Source of the DNA: Anaerolineae bacterium
GTDB taxonomy: Bacteria; Chloroflexota; Anaerolineae; Promineifilales; Promineifilaceae
DNA length: 11,381 bases
Assembly (NCBI GenBank): GCA_028277515.1
Contig: JANQGC010000190.1
Coordinates: 1-11,381, forward strand
Direction: 5' to 3'
Both the position numbers and the translations under genes were made by a program. Below the pieces are notes generated by a model. That model did not search any database. It saw nothing but the letters and a program-made list of their open reading frames with translations, and was not told the DNA's origin. This document shows positions 1 through 6,907 of the stretch, in pieces; position 1 is the first letter of the stretch; each line of letters begins with the position of its first letter.

Positions 1-1909
1 AAATTGCTTCAGGATTGTTTTCCGGGTCTTTGTTTTCAGCCATAATGCGCAGTTGGTTGAAAAATTGGGCGGGCTGTTCCAAATAGCGCGGCGTCCCCAA
101 ATCCAGTTCCAGCGGGCAGCGAAAACCGTAATCCTCCATGAATGTTTGCCACGCTTGTAAAAATACAGGTGCAAAGTCATTCGCTAGTAAGCGCTGGGCA
201 AACACCTCGCCCGAAGCGCATTCTATGATTTCCGGAAATTGGGATAGATAGTACATCGCCATGCCCATCTCAATGGTCACATTTTCCGGCAGTGCCCGTT
301 CCAGATAAACCACCTTCTGCCGGATCGCTTCCGGTTCCTTCTTCAACAGACGCTTGAGCCGCAGCCGCGATATTTCAGAGACGACCATGGAAGCCATCGC
401 TGCATCCATATAGATGAGATAATGTTGCAGTACGGACGCGACCATCGCGGTGAAACTCATGGGCTTGGCCAGATCCTCATAAGTTTTCCGGCGCATCGTG
501 TCCACCGCGATGGCGACATTGGCTTTGAATTCATCCGGGCTGCGATACGCTTTACGCGCTTTCAATAAGGAGGGCAAATTGCGCCACAGCGCTTTCCAGA
601 TCATCCCTTTTAACATCGGCGGCAGTTTTTCCGGGATGTATTCATCTTTGTCAATGTTGGCTAAGATTTCGGAGGAACCGACATCCATGACGCGATATTC
701 GCGCACAATCCGCTTGTACCCTTGGAATTTCATGTTGTTAGAAACATTGAGGTACATACGGCCGTTAAAGGTCTGCCCCAAACCGTTGACGATATCTTGG
801 CCGGCACCGGTGCCGCCGATGAAATCGCTAAGCAGTTCATCTGTATAACGCAGAAAATCGGTACCCATGACCGAGAGCGGTTCGTTGATGCCCTGTTTCA
901 GCAGCGTTTTGTCGGCATAAAGAATTTTGGATGCACCCGGCTCGGTAATCATGATTTCCGGCACAGGATAGTAAGCGGTGATGGGGCGCGCCTGGAGCAG
1001 ATAAAGTTGGCCTTCGGCATAAGCCCATTCGATGTCTACCGGTTTGCCGTAGGTGGCCTCCACCTCGCCGGTGAGTTGGGCAATTTCGATAGCTTGTTGG
1101 TCGGTGAGGCTGGCTTGTGTAGGTTCTGTCCCTGGTTGTTCAATGGTGCCGCCATCTGGATGGAGAAAAACGGCTGTTTCCTTGCGGCCAATCTCCTTAC
1201 TCAAAATCGTTTGCTGGACCTGGTCGATCACAAACGTGTCGGGAGTGACCGCACCAGAAACCACCGATTCGCCCAGTCCTACGTTGGCATTGATGACCAC
1301 TTCGTCGTAACAATTGTTGAGCGGGTTGAGGGAGAAAGCCACACCGGCGGTCTCGGAAGCAATTTGTGCCTGCACGACGACGGCGATGCGCGGCTGCACC
1401 ACGTCGAAGCCGCGTTCTTGCTTGTAGACGAAGATACGTTCATCAAGCACGGATACAAACGAGTGGCGAATAGCGTCTTGCAGCATGTCAGGGATGACGC
1501 CCAGACTGGTCTCGTAGCCGCCGGCAAAAGAGGCTCCTTCCAAATCTTCCTCAGGGGAAGAAGAGCGCACGGCGAAAAGATTGACGCCGGTTTGGGTCAG
1601 GGTCTGGCTGGCTGCGGCCAATACGTCAAGTTGCTCATCACTGAATTCATAGGTGAGCGCGGCAGCTTTAGCAGTATCACAAGCAGCTTTACGGGTGTCT
1701 GGTTTGCTCTCGATAACGGCCGTCCACAACCCGGATTGATGTAATTGCTCCAGCCAGGGTTGGAAGAAAACGGCCGTCAGCACAAAGCCTGGCGGCACAG
1801 GAAAGCCCGCCTGGCTCATACGAATCAGTGACAACCCTTTGCCTCCTACTTCGGAAAGCGTGGGCGACATTGCAGTTGAAAAATGGTAAACGCGTGGTTG
1901 TTGGTTCAT
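1..1909 (-). CDS. PEP-utilising dikinase (PEP synthase / rifampicin phosphotransferase-like), 3' end beyond window
   Basis: About 636 codons are visible, reading from ATG at 1909 off the left edge. The N-terminal 311 residues form a PEP/pyruvate dikinase ATP-binding domain: VGGKG with Lys24, PVPPGF at 37-42, AVRSSSPEED with Arg115, GGYET at 130-134, ETAGVAFSLNP at 186-196, GLGESVVSG at 211-219, and DIEW followed by LLQARPIT at 292-311. A long intermediate region follows, ending near a YGFRCPLELDL-type motif typical of rifampicin-phosphotransferase-like proteins. In that family (ATP domain, substrate domain, then C-terminal His domain) the phosphohistidine domain would lie outside the window. 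E. coli PpsA has a different domain order. Family reactions are ATP-driven phosphorylation of pyruvate to PEP or of another acceptor; the acceptor cannot be told from here. GAGGT lies 4 bases before the ATG, which supports this start. It probably follows the small upstream gene in one transcript. The 340-codon open frame antisense to it is a shadow. Confidence 0.88.
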   Translation of the reverse strand, partial: MNQQPRVYHFSTAMSPTLSEVGGKGLSLIRMSQAGFPVPPGFVLTAVFFQPWLEQLHQSGLWTAVIESKPDTRKAACDTAKAAALTYEFSDEQLDVLAAASQTLTQTGVNLFAVRSSSPEEDLEGASFAGGYETSLGVIPDMLQDAIRHSFVSVLDERIFVYKQERGFDVVQPRIAVVVQAQIASETAGVAFSLNPLNNCYDEVVINANVGLGESVVSGAVTPDTFVIDQVQQTILSKEIGRKETAVFLHPDGGTIEQPGTEPTQASLTDQQAIEIAQLTGEVEATYGKPVDIEWAYAEGQLYLLQARPITAYYPVPEIMITEPGASKILYADKTLLKQGINEPLSVMGTDFLRYTDELLSDFIGGTGAGQDIVNGLGQTFNGRMYLNVSNNMKFQGYKRIVREYRVMDVGSSEILANIDKDEYIPEKLPPMLKGMIWKALWRNLPSLLKARKAYRSPDEFKANVAIAVDTMRRKTYEDLAKPMSFTAMVASVLQHYLIYMDAAMASMVVSEISRLRLKRLLKKEPEAIRQKVVYLERALPENVTIEMGMAMYYLSQFPEIIECASGEVFAQRLLANDFAPVFLQAWQTFMEDYGFRCPLELDLGTPRYLEQPAQFFNQLRIMAENKDPENNPEAI

Positions 1910-1953
1910 GATTACCTCGCAATATTTTATCGCGGAGTCCGTGCAGTTTGCGA

Positions 1954-1982
1954 AGAAGAAAGAGAGGAATCCTCTGTCTTCT
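1954..1982 (-). other. Imperfect hairpin between small gene and dikinase
   Basis: AGAGGA and TCCTCT (1963-1968 and 1970-1975) are inverted around a single base. AGAAG/CTTCT arms continue the pairing outward after a bulge. The element lies in the 87-base gap between the small upstream gene and the dikinase. There is no clean U-tract, so it is not a convincing terminator. A transcript-processing or partial-attenuation element is possible; it could also be chance in a purine-rich stretch. Confidence 0.25.
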
Positions 1983-1996
1983 CCACGGCTCAAAAA

Positions 1997-2215
1997 CTAG
2001 TGGAGACGTTCTACGGCGATAATCACCAAACTAAAATCCCAGATTTGGTTTAGCAAACCGCGCAGAGCGGCCTGATCAGCAACGGGACCGATAAGGACAG
2101 TATTATTGTCGTTTTGTTCCAGGTTTCTGATGGTGAAACCATCAAACCAATCCTCCCAACAGTTGTCCAGGCGACCTTCTAAGGTGATTTGATATTGGGT
2201 AGTTGTCTCATTCAT
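1997..2215 (-). CDS. Conserved small protein of unknown function (72 aa)
   Basis: A short soluble acidic protein with no signal peptide or membrane segment. It has the pattern YQITLEGRLDNCWEDWFDG, then TVLIGPVADQAALRGLL, then a hydrophobic strand (FSLVIIAV). I recognise this layout (G-LD--W--WFDG ... L-GP--DQAAL-GLL) from unnamed small proteins common in Chloroflexota and Actinobacteria; no function is known to me. The alternation of strands and one helix suggests a compact alpha/beta fold. ATG at 2215 is preferred; an in-frame GTG at 2224 would add three residues, and neither has a clear Shine-Dalgarno. It ends 87 bases before the dikinase gene on the same strand, so co-transcription is likely, and it is divergent from the LuxR regulator, which may control it. 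Confidence is high that it is a gene and low for any role. Confidence 0.8.
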   Translation of the reverse strand: MNETTTQYQITLEGRLDNCWEDWFDGFTIRNLEQNDNNTVLIGPVADQAALRGLLNQIWDFSLVIIAVERLH

Positions 2216-2270
2216 TACATTCACTTAATCGTGTCTATGATCATTAGTATGCCACAGATGAGGGGTTGGG

Positions 2271-2304
2271 TGACCATACGAAAGTATGGACGAGGGTATG
2301 GTTA
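2271..2304. promoter_or_regulatory. Alternative hairpins / possible operator in divergent intergenic region
   Basis: CCATAC (2274-2279), a GAAA loop, and GTATGG (2284-2289) form a perfect 6-bp stem with a GNRA-type tetraloop. GTATGG recurs at 2296-2301, so TGACCATAC (2271-2279) can instead pair with GTATGGTTA (2296-2304) with one G-T wobble. The repeated half-site between two divergent genes would suit a binding site for the adjacent LuxR regulator. That link is inference only. Confidence 0.35.
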
Positions 2305-2371
2305 AGGTTTGGAGAACTGTTGGCAGTTCCCCTCGCACGCGCTCCTTGTTTCCTTCCCATTCTTTTCCATT

Positions 2372-2377
2372 TATAAT
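2372..2377 (+). promoter_or_regulatory. -10 box TATAAT, probable leaderless promoter of the LuxR regulator
   Basis: A perfect TATAAT ends six bases before the GTG at 2384, so transcription would begin at or within a base or two of the start codon. No ribosome-binding site precedes this GTG, which agrees with a leaderless message. The -35 region is weak: TTGTTT at 2346-2351 is too distant, and TTTCCT at 2349-2354 is correctly spaced but a poor match. Confidence 0.45.
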
Positions 2378-2383
2378 GTTCTT

Positions 2384-5116
2384 GTGAGTGACTTATTGCT
2401 GCAAACAAAACTCGTCCCGCCACCAACCCGTCCTGCGCTTGTCATGCGCCCACGTCTCATTGAAAAGCTAAAAGCAGGGGTTGCCCAGAAACTCTCCCTG
2501 GTTTCAGCACCTGCCGGCTTTGGCAAAACGACTTTAATTGCCGCCTTTATTACGCAGGAAAAATTGAACCAGGGTATATTGTGCGCCTGGCTATCCTTAA
2601 GCGAAGCCGATAATGATCCGGCACGTTTCTTGACCTACTTTTTAGCCTCGTTGGCGGTCGTTGGCATTGAACTGACTTTTGACGAATCGGCCGTTGCCGG
2701 TATCTCTCCTGACTTATTTATGACGGAAGTTATCAATGGCATCACCCAAAGCAAAGCAGCAAACTCCCGGCTCATTTTCGTGCTTGACGATTACCATCTC
2801 ATCCAAAACCGGATGATTCACGAAAGCATCACCTTCCTGCTCGAAAATATGCCGGCCCCTATACATCTGATTATCACCACGCGCGCCGACCCACCGCTGC
2901 CCTTAGCCCGCTGGCGTGCTCGCGGACAACTGCTTGAACTCCGCCAACAAGATTTACGATTTACGCCGGAGGAAGCCGCGAACTTTCTCATCCAAACGAT
3001 GGCTTTATCGCTTACGGCCACTGACGTGGAAACGCTAAACCGCCGGACAGAAGGCTGGATTGCCGGCTTACAAATGGCCGCTGTTTCTCTGCAAGACCGT
3101 TCGGACCCCGCTCAATTTGTGCGCAGTTTCAGCGGCAGCAACCGCTATATCCTGGATTACCTCATGGAAGAGGTTCTCTCCCGTCAGCCGGATAAGATTA
3201 AAAAATTTTTGCTGCAAACGGCCGTTCTGGAACGACTTTGTGCGCCGCTTTGTGCAAGATTAATGATTGAAGATTCAAGAGTAAAACCTGCGGAATCTGA
3301 TCTTCAATCCTCAATCCTCGATCATGATTGTCAGGCGATTCTTGAACACCTCGACTCCGCCAATCTCTTTATCGTCCCCCTCGACCAGGAACGACATTGG
3401 TATCGCTATCACCGTCTGTTTGCTGATTTACTACGGCAGCGGTTGGCGCAAACCGCACCGGACCTGGTGCCTCTTTTGCACCAACGGGCAGCAGCCTGGT
3501 TTGCAGAGCGTGGTTTGCAGGATGAAGCCATTGCTCACGCTTTGTTGGCCGAAGATTTTAGCAGCGCAGCCGGCATGATTGAAGATGCAGCGGAAACGAT
3601 GCTGATGCGTAGCGAGCAGGTGACTTTTATGCGCTGGGTGGCGACATTACCAGAGGCAGAACTGGCAAAACGGCCGTTTTTGAGCCTCTACTATGCCTGC
3701 ACCTTGATCATGGAAGGTCATACCGTAGAAGAAACTCAGAAGGTACTCCAGTACGTGCAGGCAGAGGAGGCACCTGGTGAAATGGATTTAGTGCACAGCC
3801 TGTTATTGCTTTATCAAGGAGATGGCACCGAATCTATCCGTCTGGCGCAAAAGGCACAAAGGCAGCTTAGCTCTGAGCGGACCTTTTTACGGGGTATGGC
3901 TACCTGGATCCTTGGTATCGCCTATATTTTCCATGGTCGGCTCGATGAAGGCTGGCAGGTATTGGAGCAGACCGCCCAACTCAGCCAGCAAGCAGGCAAT
4001 ATGGCCATTGCCGTTTCTGCCTGGATGCGAATGGCCAACCAGGCCTGGCGGCAAGGGGATCTTTTCCACGCCAAGCGCATTTATGATCAAGCCTTGGTCT
4101 TCGCCACTGATGACCAAGAACGGCCGCTGCCCATTGCCGGCGAACCGCACATCGGTCTGGCACGCATCTATTACGAATGGAACGATTTACCCACTGCCTT
4201 GCACCATGCCGAAACGGGTCTTGCTCTGGCGGAACGGTGGCGCGAAATTTCCGGAATGGCAGGTATCATCTGGCTTGCACGCATCAAACAGGCGCTGGGC
4301 GAACCCGCGGACGCGCTCGCAGCTTTGGAGCGCGCGCGTCAAATTGCCATCCGGTCAGAAGGCACGCAGTTTGACGATATAGCCGTCGCCATGACTGAGG
4401 CTTACTTAAAATTATTGCAGGGCGATCTCAATGCCGTTTCTGCCTGGTGTGCCGAACGGCAAATCCCAGACAAGATTTATCCTGAAGCGCTCCAGGACCG
4501 CAGTGACATCATCGAAGGACATCTGCGCAAATATGAGTTCATCATTCTGGCCCGTCTATACCTCGCCCGGCAGAAAGCGAAATCGGCCCTCAAGCTCTTG
4601 CTGCCGCTGCAAGCCGAGGCCCAACGCTTGCAGCGCCACGATCTGCAAATTGAAATCCAAATATTGACTGGCCTGGCTTACCAGCAGCTCAACCAACTGA
4701 CCCGGGCAGACGACCATATGCAAAAAGCGCTCTCCCTCGGTGAAAAGGGGCGGTTCATTCGCATTTTTGTTGATGCCGACGTAGGAGAAATAATTAAAAG
4801 GATAAAGGTTGAAGGTGCAGGGATGAAAAGTTACCAGGAATCCTTAATTGCTGCTTTTGACCAATCTTCAACCCATCGGCAAGATCAGGACAGGCTCATT
4901 AATCCACAGCCGGCATTGATCGAGCCGCTCGGCGAGCGCGAACTGGAAATCCTGACCCTCATCGCGACGGGAATGTCTAACAGGGAGATAGCCGGCGAAC
5001 TGGTACTCTCGCTGCCAACGATTAAATGGCATACCAGCAATATTTACGGCAAGCTGGGCGTGCATAATCGCACAGCGGCCGTGGCCCGTGCGCGTGAGCT
5101 GCAGATTTTGTTATAG
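2384..5116 (+). CDS. Large ATP-binding LuxR-family (MalT-like, LAL) transcriptional regulator
   Basis: A 910-residue cytoplasmic regulator of the LAL/STAND class, which senses a ligand through a nucleotide-dependent switch and activates target promoters. From GTG 2384 the order is: N-terminal LLQTKLVPPP and RPRL motif typical of the family; Walker A APAGFGKTT at 42-50; Walker B LIFVLDD at 130-136; winged-helix region ending in YRYHRLFADLLRQRL; a long helical TPR-like sensor region; and a C-terminal LuxR helix-turn-helix at about 850-910 (GERELEILTLIATGMSNREI ... TIKWHTSNIYGKLGV). Length is usual for MalT-like proteins. GTG 2384 is chosen because homology starts there; an upstream TTG at 2309 adds 25 residues unlike the family. 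A short insertion near residues 300-316 is encoded partly by a tandem heptamer. The ligand is unknown. Likely targets are itself or the divergent small gene and dikinase (inference). Confidence 0.93.
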   Translation: MSDLLLQTKLVPPPTRPALVMRPRLIEKLKAGVAQKLSLVSAPAGFGKTTLIAAFITQEKLNQGILCAWLSLSEADNDPARFLTYFLASLAVVGIELTFDESAVAGISPDLFMTEVINGITQSKAANSRLIFVLDDYHLIQNRMIHESITFLLENMPAPIHLIITTRADPPLPLARWRARGQLLELRQQDLRFTPEEAANFLIQTMALSLTATDVETLNRRTEGWIAGLQMAAVSLQDRSDPAQFVRSFSGSNRYILDYLMEEVLSRQPDKIKKFLLQTAVLERLCAPLCARLMIEDSRVKPAESDLQSSILDHDCQAILEHLDSANLFIVPLDQERHWYRYHRLFADLLRQRLAQTAPDLVPLLHQRAAAWFAERGLQDEAIAHALLAEDFSSAAGMIEDAAETMLMRSEQVTFMRWVATLPEAELAKRPFLSLYYACTLIMEGHTVEETQKVLQYVQAEEAPGEMDLVHSLLLLYQGDGTESIRLAQKAQRQLSSERTFLRGMATWILGIAYIFHGRLDEGWQVLEQTAQLSQQAGNMAIAVSAWMRMANQAWRQGDLFHAKRIYDQALVFATDDQERPLPIAGEPHIGLARIYYEWNDLPTALHHAETGLALAERWREISGMAGIIWLARIKQALGEPADALAALERARQIAIRSEGTQFDDIAVAMTEAYLKLLQGDLNAVSAWCAERQIPDKIYPEALQDRSDIIEGHLRKYEFIILARLYLARQKAKSALKLLLPLQAEAQRLQRHDLQIEIQILTGLAYQQLNQLTRADDHMQKALSLGEKGRFIRIFVDADVGEIIKRIKVEGAGMKSYQESLIAAFDQSSTHRQDQDRLINPQPALIEPLGERELEILTLIATGMSNREIAGELVLSLPTIKWHTSNIYGKLGVHNRTAAVARARELQILL
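3304..3324 (+). repeat. Tandem heptamer TCAATCC (about three copies) inside the LuxR gene
   Basis: TCAATCC occurs twice in tandem at 3304-3317, followed by the degenerate copy TCGATCA. It encodes part of a Ser/Asp-rich stretch (SDLQSSILDHD) that lies between the conserved LCARLMIED and CQAILEHLDSANLF segments. It therefore looks like a linker expansion that leaves the fold intact. Confidence 0.45.
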
Positions 5117-5179
5117 GAATGGGTGTATTATGCAAAAACTCGGGTTGACGTTCTTCTTTTCGGTGGCTTGTAGGCAGGG

Positions 5180-6637
5180 CTAATATGGTTTCCCGGCCGA
5201 TATTGGCAATACTGGGAAGTAACTCAAACACGGCACAACAAAGCTGGTCTTAGCCAGGGTCTCACTGTCACGCCTGGGATTGGCCACAATCACGATCTCA
5301 TGCGTGCCGCAGGTCGAGGCTTTATAGGGTACACTTAGATGATTTGAGTCGCCCTCTCTGATGAAGGGAATAGACTCAATATCGAAAGCGTGATTCCCTC
5401 GTAGCGGATGGCCTTTGCCAAAGTGTACGACAATACCATTGGCCGAGCCGCCGTTGGCGACCACATCGGCCGACACAATCACCTGCTCTCCTGGACCGTC
5501 CACCGGTTCCGGCAAACTGTTCTGTTCGCCAGGCTGACCAACCGTCACCCTGGCATTTTCAATGCTCAGCGTGCCCGCAGGCTCCGAATTAGATGTTGAC
5601 TCTGAAGCAATGTAGAACTTCTGATGCAAGAAGCCAACATTGTTACTAAAGGATACGGTTTGCGGATTGCCGTCGTTCCCTTCAATCGTGACTTCCTCCA
5701 GGGAAACATCGTCGATAGCGGTTAGCGTTTCCGGCAGTTCGCTCAATCCATGACCGGGGAGTTCGCCGATCATATTGCCAGATGCATCTTCTACCCAAAA
5801 AAAGTGATACTTCTCCGCCATATCATCGGTCGCTTCAAATGACGTCGTAACCGTCAGCCAGTTGGGCGAATCGGGACTGGCATCCGAATTGAAACCGGGT
5901 AGTGGGCTGGCCTTGACATCTTCAATGAGCACACTGTCACCGGTTGGCGTTGTGCCGTCAAGTTCCTGACGATAAAAACGAACACGAATCTCACTTTCGG
6001 GGTCCATGTCCTTCAAGCTGTAGTTGTAGACGCGCGCTTGCAGGAACACATCATCACCCACATCTGCATAGTTGCGCTGCGGGTCTGAGGTACCTTCTAC
6101 AGTGGTGAACAGCCCGCGCATCCAATAGAATGAACTGTTCCATATATCCCCTGCAACAGGCTGGTTGATCGCCAGGCAGTTATACAGCGGGCCACTGACA
6201 TTGAGGCAGTTCAAATTTTCCTCGCTCACGGAGTTGGTTGGCCGGCTGAGCGCCCAGCGCGACGGGTGGTTTAACGCGACGTCGATATACTGCGTATACG
6301 GGCTGGCGTCGGATGTCCACCACGAACCGGCCAGGCTGTCCGCTGGATCGGCGGCATAGGCTGTGTGCAGGGCACCGGTCGTCTGATTATCCGTTTGCGT
6401 ATCGATTTCCTGAACCGTACCTTGTGGGGGCGCGGTACCAAAGATGAAAGGTTCCACACGGTATTGATACAGGGAACTGCTGCGGAAGGTTCCCGGCTTG
6501 GTAACCGCCACACCCGTTGAGGCGCCAACTGAGGAGGTCGAGGTGTTGAGCGTGGAAGTAGCTGTGCTTTCATTGTAGCTGTAGTTGTCGGGAATCTCGT
6601 AACCAGGTCCATCTTTGGGAATGATCCCGGCGCTCAT
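5180..6637 (-). CDS. Beta-rich extracellular protein fragment with Ig/CARDB-like domains (485 aa), probably 3' part of a broken gene
   Basis: An unrecognised protein that looks exported by composition: Ser/Thr-rich at 15-55, aromatic and beta-rich after that, few Lys, and four Cys (144, 154, 443, 470). Residues about 188-285 (ADVGDDVFLQARVYNYS ... YHFFWVED) and 360-455 (EQVIVSADVVANGG ... GTHEIVIVANP) have the strand pattern of CARDB/Ig-like adhesion domains. The C-terminus contains YFPVLPI, similar to the YLP-type ends of many Chloroflexota secreted proteins (recalled). It has no signal peptide, and its ATG has no ribosome-binding site. The same frame continues upstream through a single TAA (6647-6649) into protein-like Ser-rich sequence, so this ATG is probably not the original start. 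Convergent with the LuxR gene, with a 63-base gap. Adhesin or surface enzyme accessory are possible roles; none is shown. Confidence 0.6.
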   Translation of the reverse strand: MSAGIIPKDGPGYEIPDNYSYNESTATSTLNTSTSSVGASTGVAVTKPGTFRSSSLYQYRVEPFIFGTAPPQGTVQEIDTQTDNQTTGALHTAYAADPADSLAGSWWTSDASPYTQYIDVALNHPSRWALSRPTNSVSEENLNCLNVSGPLYNCLAINQPVAGDIWNSSFYWMRGLFTTVEGTSDPQRNYADVGDDVFLQARVYNYSLKDMDPESEIRVRFYRQELDGTTPTGDSVLIEDVKASPLPGFNSDASPDSPNWLTVTTSFEATDDMAEKYHFFWVEDASGNMIGELPGHGLSELPETLTAIDDVSLEEVTIEGNDGNPQTVSFSNNVGFLHQKFYIASESTSNSEPAGTLSIENARVTVGQPGEQNSLPEPVDGPGEQVIVSADVVANGGSANGIVVHFGKGHPLRGNHAFDIESIPFIREGDSNHLSVPYKASTCGTHEIVIVANPRRDSETLAKTSFVVPCLSYFPVLPISAGKPY

Positions 6638-6649
6638 GCTAAAACTTTA

Positions 6650-6907
6650 GTCATAGGAATGCGTGCTCGTCGAGCCTGAACTTTGGGATTGGCCGCTGTT
6701 CATGCTCCACTGTACATGTTGGACCGTGACAGAACTGTCGGTAAAGAACTGCAATGAGCTAGAAAGGAGGTCGAGCTGCTGGGTCATCCGGTCTTGTAAC
6801 TGGGTTTGATCCCAGGGACAGGAGAAGATTTGCCCCGGTTGGTGTACCGGCTGGTACCACTCTGTCGTCGCGCCGGGCGCTGAGACAACGGCCGATGACA
6901 GGAGGCA
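6650..6907 (-). pseudogene. Orphan coding segment upstream of the beta-rich ORF (86 codons, no start)
   Basis: This frame is open between a TAA at 6908-6910 and a TAA at 6647-6649. It reads as real protein: APGATTEWYQPVHQPGQIF, SCPWDQTQLQ, MTQQLDLLSSSLQFF, then a Ser-rich run ending STSTHSYD. It has no proper start codon. It is in the same frame as the 485-residue ORF, and only three codons (after the stop) separate the two. Ser/Thr-rich sequence runs on both sides of the stop (SYD-stop-SFSMS), so a Tyr or Gln codon mutated to TAA is the simplest explanation. It overlaps the out-of-frame tail of the RHS ORF by 149 bases, so the reading frame switches by +1 somewhere near 6850-6910. A sequencing or assembly error at either lesion cannot be excluded. 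Confidence 0.65.

Larger units (their letters stand above)
758..3677. repeat. Dispersed palindrome ACGGCCGT, five perfect copies
   Basis: Perfect octamers lie at 758-765, 1716-1723, 1770-1777, 3218-3225 and 3670-3677. Near-copies sharing the CGGCCG core lie at about 2688, 4121, 5076, 5194, 5466, 6888, 8930, 9272 and 10381. The copies sit inside genes of both strands and in different reading phases (encoding TAV, KRP and NGR), so protein sequence does not explain them. They resemble the highly iterated palindromes of cyanobacteria in style. Coordinates span the first to last perfect copy; this is not a continuous repeat. Confidence 0.6.

Noticed and set aside
722..1744. 340-codon plus-strand open frame
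   Set aside because: It is antisense to the clear dikinase gene, starts inside it, and has no domain pattern; it arises from codon bias on the other strand.
1..1909. Canonical ppsA symbol for the dikinase
   Set aside because: The visible domain order and the YGFR motif fit the rifampicin-phosphotransferase-like group at least as well, and the catalytic His domain is outside the window.
3822..4382. 186-codon plus-strand open frame
   Set aside because: It lies in another frame inside the LuxR regulator, whose own frame is continuous and conserved.
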